Assembly: GCA_964019695.1 (NCBI GenBank) | Contig: OZ026526.1 | Location: forward strand, 6,281,254-6,345,253 | DNA: 64,000 nucleotides | Origin: Loripinus fragilis | Taxonomy: Eukaryota; Mollusca; Bivalvia; Lucinida; Lucinidae | Reading direction: 5' to 3' | Shown: in pieces, positions 1-12,200 of the stretch | Position numbering within the stretch: the first letter of the stretch is position 1 | Layout: every line of letters begins with the position of its first letter | Made by a program: the position numbers and the translations under genes | The notes under the pieces: model-generated | What the model saw: the letters and a program-made list of their open reading frames with translations, nothing else | Database searches by the model: none | What the model was told of the DNA's origin: nothing

Positions 1-137
1 ACACTTTTAAAGGACAAGTGCATGACATTGTGTTGCAGGACGAGTGCAAACTGTAAGTCACTCATCCTGTAGGACAAGTACAATATTGAAATATTTTTGT
101 CCCCTGTAGATTCTTATATTCTACAGCTGAAACTGAC

Positions 138-226
138 CTGCTGTGTATGAGGTATTATAATTTGTTCCATAAGTTCGGTCTTTTCCATCTTCAGGTTGTC
201 AAGGGGGACCACTCTAGCACCTGATG
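138..226 (-). CDS. XDH-like exon 13 (end of FAD domain in window)
   Basis: Acceptor GTACTATTTTCAG. Encodes (A)[18 protein letters not shown] then [11 protein letters not shown]; the donor is GTCAGT. IIIPHT corresponds to the IEIPY strand of the family. The loop before it is shorter than in vertebrate XDH, lacking a segment equivalent to FFPGYR. Confidence 0.88.
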
Positions 227-3200
227 CTGAAAATAGTACAGGAACATGTCCATGATTTGAGTGACCTGTGCTTTGTTTGTCAACAATAAATCTAGCCCGT
301 TTATTAGCTTGTTTTGGATTGAAAGCAAAGTTTTGAAAACTTACAAGAAGTTTTTTAGCATTACATAAAAATACCATCCATTTACTAAATTATAACATGG
401 TGATCTAATGTTTTGCAAAATAGTCAAAACAAAAATGTTGAATGTCAGTCACTGGCAGATTATGAAATGGGCCTCATCGCAAGATAATATGTCTTCAAGG
501 GTTTGCGAACACGAAAGGTGCAGACCAGCCTTCGCATCTGCCCAGTCTGATCAGCGCCTTTCTTATTCACTTATTGAAAAGTAATATATCTAAGCTTGCT
601 ACAAGCAAAGTTCCAATTTTCTAGCTAGTATCTGTAGCTGAGCAAGCTGGTTCGGGTATGAACTAATCGGAAACCCCAAAGACAGATTTTTCTGGTAACA
701 AGTCCCATATGGGTCAACCTGTGAGATAATTGTACTTATAAAATATGCATAAATGAGCATGTGCAGCTTTCCTGTAGTCTAGACACAGGTTAAGATAAAC
801 AAAATGTTTGAGCAAAGTTTGAGTGTAAAATTGTAAATATGTTCTTACCAATCTGTTTTAACATATTTTTGGGGGCTTATTATTGAGACGATTCTTTTGA
901 GCCCCCACAACATATGTTTTCGTTGAGTAATAAGAAAATTATTTTTTTGTTGTGCACTCTTAACTAACAGCCTGTATAGGTGAAAGCCTTTAGCAACTTC
1001 CAAATGTTTTATATGTGAGCAAAGGAATAACCTATATAACGTCTGACGATGAACTCAGTATCATGGGACATACCTGTGACCAGTTTAACTTGAGCACCCA
1101 GAGACATCAGTAGAACAGTTACATCAGAGTTGGACCTACCACACGCTATACTACCAGCCAGGGTGTAGACAAACAACCTGTATAATGTCTGATGATGAAC
1201 TCAGTAACCTAGGAACATACCTGAGACTAGTTTAACTTGAGTATCTAGAGACATCAGTAGAACAGTCACATCAGAGTTGGACCTACCACATGCTATACTA
1301 CCAGCCAGGGTCTAGAGAATAACCTGTATAATGTCTGACAGTGGACTCAGTTACATGGGACATACCTGAGACCAGTTTCACTTGAGCACCAACAGAAATC
1401 AGTAGAACAGTCACATCAGAGTTGGATCTACCACATGCTACACTACCAGCCAGGGTCTAGACAAACAACCTATATAATGTCTGATGATGGACTCAGTAAC
1501 ATGAGAACATACCTGAGACCAGTTTAACTTGAGTATCTTGAGACATCAGTAGAACAGTCACATCAGAGTTGGACCTACCACACGCTATACTACCAGCCAG
1601 GGTGTAGACAAACAACCTATATAATGTCTGATGATGAACTCAGTAACATGAGAACATACCTGAGACCAGTTTAACTTGAGTATCTAGAGACATCAGTAGA
1701 ACAGTCACATCAGAGTTGGATCTACCACATGCTATACTACCAGCCAGGGTCTAGAGAGAAAAGAAGGATCATATTATTGCCTGAGAGGCTGTGTGTGCAA
1801 GCTCCAGCCAGTCAGTCCAGCATACTAAAAAGCACTTAATATTCGAGGCATCAAAGTTTTCCGATTTTAAAAGATTTACATTTTGGCAAAGTTAAATTTT
1901 GGAGGTTCCTCAATTTAATGCTCTTTAAAGTTATTTTCTATTCTTTGTTAAAGAAAAGAATATGCTGTTATTTTCTCGAACTTAAAAAGAAGGCCCCTAG
2001 GCATCAGATAAGGTAGAAAAATTTCATAAATTCAAACACCTGTGGTTTGTGCCAGTTAAAACACTACTACATGTATTAATAGTGTGCGACACAGCTTTTT
2101 AAGCAATGATTTTGACCATAGTTTGCTATTAAACTAAGAAGGTACATGTAGGTTATCTACCAATGAGGGTCAAGTAGAAAAAATAAAATCTTTAGGAGAA
2201 TGTAAATGTTTACTTACCGCTACATTGCGTATTTGATCCGCACCATATTGTTTGATCATTTGTCTCATGGCAGGTAAATAACGATGAGCAGACTCTGAAA
2301 GAAACACACTCTGCTAAATATCTCTGTAGTTCATACCCCTAAACCTTTTGTATACGGGAAACCCAATAATGGGTACTTTACAAACAATGAAGACCCTGAT
2401 GAAATGCAGCATAATGTGACATATCATCAGGGTGTACACTGCTTGTTAAGGTAAAAAACTATATATTAAAAAAACATATCATCCTGAAATGTAATATCTT
2501 GTTAAGTCAGTTAAACTAAAATTAACCACATCCATTTGGAGCTTTAATTCATCGGACTGGTTCCCTACCTTCAAACTTTGGTTCTAGAGCAGTCAGCAGT
2601 CAGTAGTTTTGTTAAAATCCAGAAATAAGTTGATGAAATCTTGCGTGGACATAAAAGATGAAAGTAACTTGGTATCAGCAACACAAACAAATTCTTTTCG
2701 ACTACTCACTACACAATCAAACTTTAGAAAATGTTCAGTCGGCAAAATACCTTGGTATCACCATTACAGATAACATGGATTGGGGCCAGCATGTCTCAGA
2801 AATCTCTTCCAAAGCAACTAAGACACTTGGTTTCCTTTGCAGAAATTTGGCTTTTGCACCTAGGAGTTCAAAGGAAGTTGAATACAAAACTTTGGTTCGG
2901 CCTAAACTAGAGTATGCAGCACCCATTTGAAGCCCTCACTCGAAACTTCAGATTAATCAGATTGAGAAAGTTCAGAGGACAGCAGTCCGCTGGACCTGCA
3001 GTAGATGGCAAAACACGAGTAGTGTTGGCGAAATGCTTGATGAGCTTGAATGGCCATCTCTTGAGGCCCGGAGGGACCAGTCCTCCTTGCTTCTCTTTCA
3101 CAAGATTCATTGTGGAGCAAGTATATGACACCTGCTCACAGTTTGAAAACTACCAGGTCATCACATAGTGCTCAATACCGCAGACACTGACCATACAGTG

Positions 3201-6200
3201 ATGCTCTGAAGAATTCCTTTTTCCCCCGAACTATTCCACATTGGAATAGTCTGTCTCCTTTTGTGGCAAATACCCAGTCCACAGAGGTGTTTAGGGCACT
3301 CCTTATTTAAACAAAAATTCAGCAAAAAGTTTTTGTGTTTTTTTTGTGTTGTTTTGTTTTTTTGTTGTTTTGTTTTTTTGTGTTGTTTTTGTTTTTTATT
3401 TTAATCAAAATTTCCAAATTCGCACTCCCTGGTGTAATGCTCAAGTATGAGCCAAACCAGTATAGATAGAAAGAAAGATACCATGCGTTAAAATACAATA
3501 TTTATAAAAGGGCCAAAACCCTAGAAAAAAACCTACGACTATACTCTTGTTACTTCAGACTCCCACTGAAATTCCACCTGTAAAGGGTGATAGACATGTT
3601 GGATGGACAGAGAAACTAAATTCTTGGGTTAAAATTGTTCTATGTATTAAAAATCATATCATCCTGAAGTGTAATATTGTGTTAAGTCAGTCTAACAATA
3701 AATTAACCATCTCCAGTTGGAGCTTCAATATCGGACAACCATTGTGTACTTTAAGTGGTCATAGGCAGACATTTCTATATTATGATGTTTTTATGTCCCT
3801 GAAGGTTGTTTTAACCTTAGCAAACAGTGTAAACCCTGATGAAATGCAGCATTATGCTGCATTTCATCTGGGTCTTCACTGTTTGCCAAAGTACCTGTTC
3901 AGGAGTTTCCAGTATTCGAAGGGTTGAACTGGTTTCCTACCTTCAAACTTTGGTTCCAGAACAGTCAGCTGCTGGTCCAGTTCAGTGAGAGTAAGGCTGG
4001 CACCCAATATTAAATTATTTGTGTCCAACATAGCTTCCTTCAGAGCCGGGATACAGCCACCATACAATAAGACATCTGATTGGTTAAACATACCAACCTT
4101 GATCTGCCAAGCTGAATATAAATAATATCAGTATTAGTCATATGAATGATCCATAGTTTGGTATCAGTGTCAGAGCCGGGATACAGCCACCATATAACAA
4201 GACATCTGATTGGTCAAACATACCAAACTTGATCTGCCAAGCTGAATATAAACAATATCAGTATTAGTCAAATGAATGAGAGTTTGGTATTATAAGAATC
4301 CATCATGAGTGTGAGACGGTATAGAAAAATATGCCCCTCTCAATCACCGATTGACATCATGAGGCTTGCCGAGTGATAGCTAGGGACAGATTTTTCTATC
4401 CCCAGTTCACATGATTTGTGGATTCTTTTTCTTGCTCACCATTAAATACTATTAAAAAAAGATTTCCAGAAATTCCTGAATATGCTGAAACTTGATTAAT
4501 CATAATAACGTCACATTTTAAAATGTGACAACGACCTCACTTGTCTGTTCTATTTTTATCTTTCCCAGGGGTTGGTACAGGGTATGTGAGATAAATAGAA
4601 TCCATCATTGGTGTTCAGTGGGGACAGAAAAATCCCAACCCGAGGGCCCACCGTTCCAGTGGGAAACGAGGCTTGCCGAGTTTCCCACTTAACGGTGGAC
4701 CCGAGGGTTGGGATTTTTCTGGAACCACTGAACACCAATGATCGATTCTTTTTCTCATATACCACGACCGTACGGTACAGTACTGTGTAATATTTGTTGG
4801 TGACGTCACTGAGATCGATGTTTACAGTCAATGACGCGCGCTGTACAAGCGAATAAACAGCGCATTAAACAATGAACAAATTGTTATTTCATCAAAATGG
4901 ATTTACAAGAACTAGCTTATCAGCCACAGTAACTCGAGTAAGTAATTTTGTTGAGGAAAATGTGTGTCTGTGGTGTGTTTTTACATCGTCAAGGCTCCCC
5001 GTCCGGTTGGATTCAGTCACTCAATGCCCAACACAACAGGTTAAATATGTCAATCGCAATGCACTCAGCATGTTCAAAGCATTGAATAAAGGTTGTAAGT
5101 AAAAATGCGCAGTTTTACGTTTAAACCAAGTTGAAGGCTGACTTAAATCAGTGAAAATTCAACATAGAATTTTACCTGACTGACAACAATTCAACTTTCG
5201 TTCTGGAAGGAATACAGTCATGCGCCAAAAATGTATCTCACATTAGCAACCGGCCACGTGTAGCTTATCTCGTATTAGTTACGCTTATCTCACATGGGTA
5301 GCGATGTGGGACAGATTTTTCCGACAGCGAGCTTACATAGGGATCACTCGATCTCGTATGCGTTGGTATGCGAGAAGAATTTTCTAACATGGGTAAAAAT
5401 AGTGGAAACTTCAATTTGGTGTGCAAGAAAGTACTTATCTCAACGGTGAGCAAAGAATGTTCAAGTAGTTCAAGTAACCAAAAGCCAAAATACATATTGA
5501 GGTTGTACTATATCTCACAGGCTTAGAGAAACACAATTTTTCAAAATATAGTAAATATAATCTTACCCATCAGTTTTAACATATGTTTTGGATACTCAAA
5601 AGAACTGTCTCATCGAGACGGTTCTTTTGAGTACCCACAACATTTGTTTTGATTGAGAAATAAGAAAATTATTTTTTGAGTAAGCACTCTTAACTAAAGC
5701 CCTGTATCTAGTATGACCTTACTTACCAAAACAGTTTGTTCTGTCAAAACTAATGAAAAAATGGCAATTGTTTATCTAGATTCAGCAAGTATATATCTAA
5801 AGAAGTAAGTGAGATACATGTACCTGCAGTTGTGTTGCCCATTATAACTGGTGCTTCTGGATGCTCAGTCTTCAGTTTCACTAACTCTTCCAGGCTTGTT
5901 GGTCTTATCCATGTCCAGTTATTCCCATTGAATTTCACTGATTTGCTATACTGGTCAGTCAACTAGATAAAAAGCAAAACATTTCCAAGCATATTTAAAT
6001 ACATATAAGGCTGATTTCCATGCGCACCACTCCAGCGTCAGGAAACAGGTGAAGTTAAAAATGTCTGGGTCCTGTCTTTCGACCATTTACAGATCCAGAT
6101 CAACACAGCTTTCAGATATTCTTATATCATATAGGTGTTCCGACATTTTCTTGACAAAATTGAGTAATTAAAGAGTGTCCGAAATATCTATTAACCTTTT

Positions 6201-9200
6201 ATTAGAACTGATTGTCTCAGTACCAAAGACAGATAAATTAGACAAAATTAAAGGACGTACACAATTACCCTGGTTACAAATATGAAAGTGGCCGAGTCTC
6301 TTCTATTTGTACGGTTATTTAGAGCCGCGCACGAACTGACCTCTTGGCCTAGTGGTTAGCATTTCTGACTACGAAGCAGAGGACCTGGATAAATTCCCGT
6401 ATATGCACTTTTTTCAGTGAGTTTTTTCTTCTTTTTTAACATTTATGCTAAATTGCTTCATATACTAGTAAAATGGCATCATTAAAACGACCGAAATGGT
6501 CGTTCCTGAACTTTTAATATTGAATTATGCATGAAACCTATGGGGGTAGGGTTAAATTTGGCCCGCCTGAAAGTGAATTAGTTCAGTGACCCAAGATTTT
6601 TTTCTATTTCTGAAAGGTATTATAATAGTATATGAAATGAAAATAAATTCTTAAGATTTTCAACATCAGATTTTTTAACATATGATTTTTTTTAAAAACA
6701 AATTCCAAGTTTCCACGAATTGCCAAAATAGATCATGCTTGGGATAACAAATAAACTTGCACATTTTCTGAAATGTTTGAGGTCATGGGCAATTATTTAA
6801 GTTAAAAGAAAGAAGCTGGCTGAATGGTGTTATTCTTTCATCTGTTTAGAAAATTGGTCAAATGCTGAAAACTTCCATTTGAGATTACGAAAAAAATAAG
6901 AACGGTGACATATCCTTTTTATTTCATAAATGGATAGCACATGCATAAAACAAACTGTATGCAAAGTTTTGAACAGATTTCAACATGGGAAGTAGTTAGT
7001 AGCATATGTCCTTAAAACAGAAATCTTCCCTGGAAGAGTGTCTTGCTCTGTTTTCACCACAGTAGATAATTCTTACACGATAACTTTGTTCACATTTTTC
7101 TTCAGAAGACAGCTAATCTGGATTAAGACCCTTGTCTTCATTATAGGGATCAAACATGATTTTCTATTCAATAACATCTGTTGGGCATGAGGTTAGTGTT
7201 TCAGGCTCAGGTCGGAGGGACCTACAGGTGTTAATGTATCGGGAAAATATGTGTGATTCCTGTTATTGCATTACGGTGAGTCATTTTGTTGCTTGAAACC
7301 TTTTGAAAAAGCTCTGATAATTTTTTGTTTTATCATTAATTGCTCGCAAAATCATGAAGGATGCATAGGTTTTAAACACTTTATGATTTCTTACCTGTAA
7401 CTCTGATGGGAATATAGACACCTGAGTTGGCTCCCTTTCAGACAGTCCAGTAGCATCATTAGCCTAAAATGCAAAATATAACAAAAAATTCCTGATAAAA
7501 AACAATTATTCAAGTAAATGTAAAAAGAAAATGGGTCTGCACACAAGATTTTGGTACTCATCGCTTTGTCAAGCAACGAAGGTTCAGGTGAGCTTACACA
7601 AATGTGCAGACTCACCAGAGCCTTCCCAGCTTATATACACAAAATATGAATGTAGATAAAGACTCAGACCAAAATTAAGACCTCTATCCTGGCTGGATAT
7701 GTCAGTATGTGCTTTTCACCCTTTGTATACTAGTGACTCCCAAATGCGTACTTCAGCAAACAGTGAAGACCCAGATGAAATGCTGCATGTTGCAGCATTT
7801 CATCAAGGTCTACATTATTTGCTAAGACAAAAAATATCTTCAGAGAAAGAAATACAATTTTTTTCAGACATTATAGCCTGTAACCCCTCAATATATACAA
7901 TGGACCAATCCAAGTTTATTGTATCAAACCAGAAGAAAAAATTCCATTTGTGCATATAGGGTGAAATGAGGCTTTTGCACATATGCCCTAAGTACCAAAA
8001 TCTTATATAATGCTGGCCCATTTTATCCAACATGGGCATAGTTGCACAATGTATAGACATGTTAATGTATTTCTAGAAGAACACTAGCATTTTCAAATAC
8101 AGTAAAACCTGTGTAAAACGGCCACTCAAAAAGACTATAAATTGGTTTTCAAATTGGTACCAAAGTATTGTGTGTAAGCCCATTTCTTTTTACATTTACT
8201 TCATCATCATCATAATCAGATTTTTGTTTAACGTTCCGGGGCTGTGCTTCTTTTGGGGATCTTTTATGTTTTTGTTCTGTCTTGTGTTTGCTATGTCTTT
8301 GTGCGCGTCTGTTTATATGTGCTTTGTGGTCACCTGCTGGGAAAGGGCTGACCTCTTGGCTCTTGTTTGTGGTGTCTAACTGTGAGTTTGATACATTCCC
8401 ATTGGTATCCTGGGTCAGGTGTGGTACTTGATTGTATTGATTCCTGATCTTTGCAACCTTACTTACTTCAAGACCAATTATCACTTAATGCAGGTCAAAA
8501 GTATTGCAGAATGCTCCACACTTTTTCTGCCGCAACTGAAAAAGAGCATAGACCTTATCAACAATTATATGTTCTTGTTCTTTTGCCAAATTCTATTGGA
8601 TTCATATAAAATATCTGTATTCTAATTTTAGAATGGTTATTTGCACTATTTTAATGACTAGCCAAGAAAAGATTACCTCAGCTTCATTTTGTCCTGTCTG
8701 CTTCTGATTTTTACAACACTCCTCTCCCATAGGACATCCACCTTCCTGTAAATAGACCATTTTTTATGTAATTCAATAAAAACCCTTCTTTTCCCCAATA
8801 CCATGTGTTTCTTTTCCAATTTAATTGGGGAAGAAACACATGCTTAACTTACTTACTTAATCCTGGTTTGATATTTAGACTGGAATTGGGGAAAATTAAT
8901 TGGAAAAAACACATGGAATTGGGGAAATTTAATAGGGAAAGAAACACATAAAATTGGGGGAAAAGAAATTTAATTGGGAAAGAAACACATGTAATTGGGA
9001 GGGAAAGGAAATTTAATTGGGAAAGAAACACATGGAATTGGAGAAAAGGAAATTTAATTGGGAAACAAACACAATGTGGGGAAATTGCTATTTTCAATTG
9101 GGAATGCGACCAAAGTCAGCTTCAATGGAAAAACAGAACATTTTTAAAAGCCAGAAAATTGTGAAACATCTTTTTGTTATCTTTTTGGGTTTGTGGTTTA

Positions 9201-12200
9201 ACTCCCCAGTCAACAGCTATGGTCATGTCCAGATGGTCTGTTGACCTAATTACCCTTTCTCTGAGCAAGTTTAGACTAAGCCGTTAACCAGTACTTAGAG
9301 CACATACTTACACAGCCCTTCTTGAATCAGCGAAAGGAGAATGAAAGCAGAAAGTATTTCACAATCAATATCCATGAAAGTATGGGACCCGACTGGGATC
9401 GAACTAACAAGCTCTGAATCAGCAATCAGATTCATTACCGACTGGGCTACAGGGGCCAGTTGGTTAGGATAAGTAAAGTAAAAGGCAAAGATCAGAAATC
9501 AATACAAACAAGTACCACACCTGACCCCGAGGCATCATATGGGACAGTGACAAAAACACACAGAAACCTCACACACAAGAGAGCCAAGAGGTCAGCCCTT
9601 TCCCAGCAGGTGATCACAAGATTGCAAAGAACAGACACGACAGTGTAATAAGACAAATGAGAAACATAGATTACAAAAAGGATCCACAAAAGAAGCACTG
9701 CCTTGGAATGGTCAGTTAAAAATTCATTGGAGGGCTTAATCAGGTTAAACAGTACCAACATCACCCTTAATTCTGATATGGATCAAGACACATAGATGTT
9801 TGCTTCGCATGAAAGATCCCAAGCTCATTTGGCAAGCTTATAAAATATTTACCTGTGTAAAGGCACTGAAGGCATCAATTATTGGTCTATAGCCTGTACA
9901 TCTACAGAGATTACCTGAAAGTTAATAGAACAATATCTTAGCATGTTGTTATTAGCCCAGTAGGTGAAATTTTGGGTTTTATCCAATTTGATAATACCCA
10001 AAGCGCTTATCTAGATCAGCAAGCAAATATGTGCAGTCTTGCCAAGTTACTATAGCCTTCACTCCTCACATACATAAAGCATAAACTATGATAAAGGTTA
10101 CACCTCATGATTCAAAAAATGTTTCCAAAGCCTTGCCTGGTTATAAACTTGATATCAAAAGATATGAATCTGTTATTCTACATGTATTTACAAATCAGTT
10201 TATCTATTGGTTCACTTTTCAAACTGGCAATTATGATTTTACTATCAAAAAGTTTCCTTAACTTTGTCTATAAATATATGATGTGAAGGAACAATCAGTC
10301 AGCATATAAAGATAAAAGTAAACATGTCAGCAGGACTTCAGCTAAAGAGTGCATACGGGTAACAGACAAATATTTTTCTTATTTCTCAACCAAAACATAT
10401 GTTGTGGGTACTCAAAAAAACCATCTCAATAAGACATGAAACATTTTAGTCGCAATGAGACGGTTCTTTTGAGCACCCAAAACATATGCTTAAACTTATG
10501 GATAAGAAAATATTTACAATTTTACGCTGAGCTATGTTCATCTAAACCTGTGCATGTCAGTTTATTTGTTTGATTTGATTCTTTACGTCCCACCAACAAC
10601 CTTTCAGTTATAAAGGGACGGGTCTTCCTGGGTTGAACCAGTAGTACTAAGCTAGGATTAATGTGTCTTGCTCAGGGACACAACACAGTGACGCTGTTGA
10701 GGCTCGAACCCGCGGCCCCTCGGTCTCGAGACAAGCACTCTACCACTGAGCCACTGTGCTCCCTCTTATTAGTTGGTATATGTAACATCATTACCTGTAC
10801 ATATTTTACCTGCACACTTAAACATAACCACATCATTCATAGAGGTATAAGAGGGTAAATATGAAAAATTTCTAAGTTATTTATTTTTACAAGAGACTGG
10901 AGTAAAAAGTTGAGTTTCATTTAGAAACAAAAGTTAAAACTAGCTACCCTTTTTATAATTATATTCAAATTCAAAATTTTGAAGCGAATCAACAAGTCTA
11001 TTAAATATCAAAGAAGAAAAAAGAGGTTCATCATGAAACCCCCCTTCACAGTACCTTCTAAAGCTCTTTCTATATCATCTCTGGTTGGTGTCGGGTTGTT
11101 TCTGAGCAGACAGAACATAGACATAACAAACCCTGGTGTACAGAAACCACACTGTAGCCCATGGCTCTCAATCAAACGCTCCTGAAGAAAATTAACAATT
11201 GAGATTTCAGGGATTGTCCTAAGTCTGATTTGGGGCCGAATATTGGCCCCTTCCCATTTCAAAAATGAGCAATAACTTCCCAAAATGGTGTATATCACTC
11301 CCCATTTCTTAGTTCCACATTTTGGTGAAAAATTTCATGAAACTCGGAACAAAAATAGCAGTTACAGATCCATTAAAATTTGCATAAAAATGTGAATGAA
11401 AACATGTTTTCATTCGCATTTTTATGCAAATTTTCATGAGTTTTATGAAGGGCAATCAAAGCAACAAATATGTTACAGCTTTATACTGCTAATTTCAATC
11501 TATTCAAAATGGCAGTCCAGTATCAATTCTTCCCAATTTTGATGGTCCAAATGCTTTTTTTCACAAATTCAACAGGGTCCCTGGTCCTGATTTCACAACA
11601 GTAGGAAAATCCCTGGAATTAGTCAGAACTGTGTTGTTTTTCTGTATATTACAATGAAACTGAATGATTTGGCTTAATTTAAAAACTTCAAGCTAAACAC
11701 AGATATACCCTATTTTCGAAACAAGATCAGCTAGCTTCTGATAAGTGAGCTGATCAGGATCCACATTGTTTTCTACTTTGTTTGTGAAAATGCTTACTAA
11801 TTAAAACTCTTCAATATTAAAATCAAATACCTAGAAATAGGGTTTGCGAAACACTGTACCCAAACATATGTGCTAGCACATAATGGTGCTCTCTTTTTAT
11901 TATTATAACAAGAGTCTAGCTTAAATACGTTTTGAGATATCTTGCAAAACAAGATGCATCTTAATACAGCAATCTGTCATAAAATAATTAATTTTAGAAC
12001 ATTTACTGTACTATTTGAAGCAATTAGTCTAAAAGTCATGCCTTTACCTTATCAGACCTATAGATAAGAGTGTATTATTGAAAAAAATCTTATTTCTCTA
12101 TCAAACCATAAGTTGTGGATTACTCAATCTGAATTGGTTCTTTTCAGCACCCAAAACCCATGTTTAAACTAATGGATAACTAGATAGTTACAATTTTATA

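Noticed and set aside
1021..1760. The exon 12 array read as a plain satellite repeat
   Set aside because: Every unit keeps an open frame matching the FAD domain, a GT donor and fitting phase to exons 11 and 13, which a plain satellite would not.
8795..9110. Open frames on both strands in the aattggg repeat
   Set aside because: Repeat translation (phenylalanine/proline-rich) without coding features.
10700..10762. tRNA-like sequence with A and B boxes as a functional tRNA gene
   Set aside because: It continues into a SINE body shared with other copies, and the cloverleaf is imperfect.
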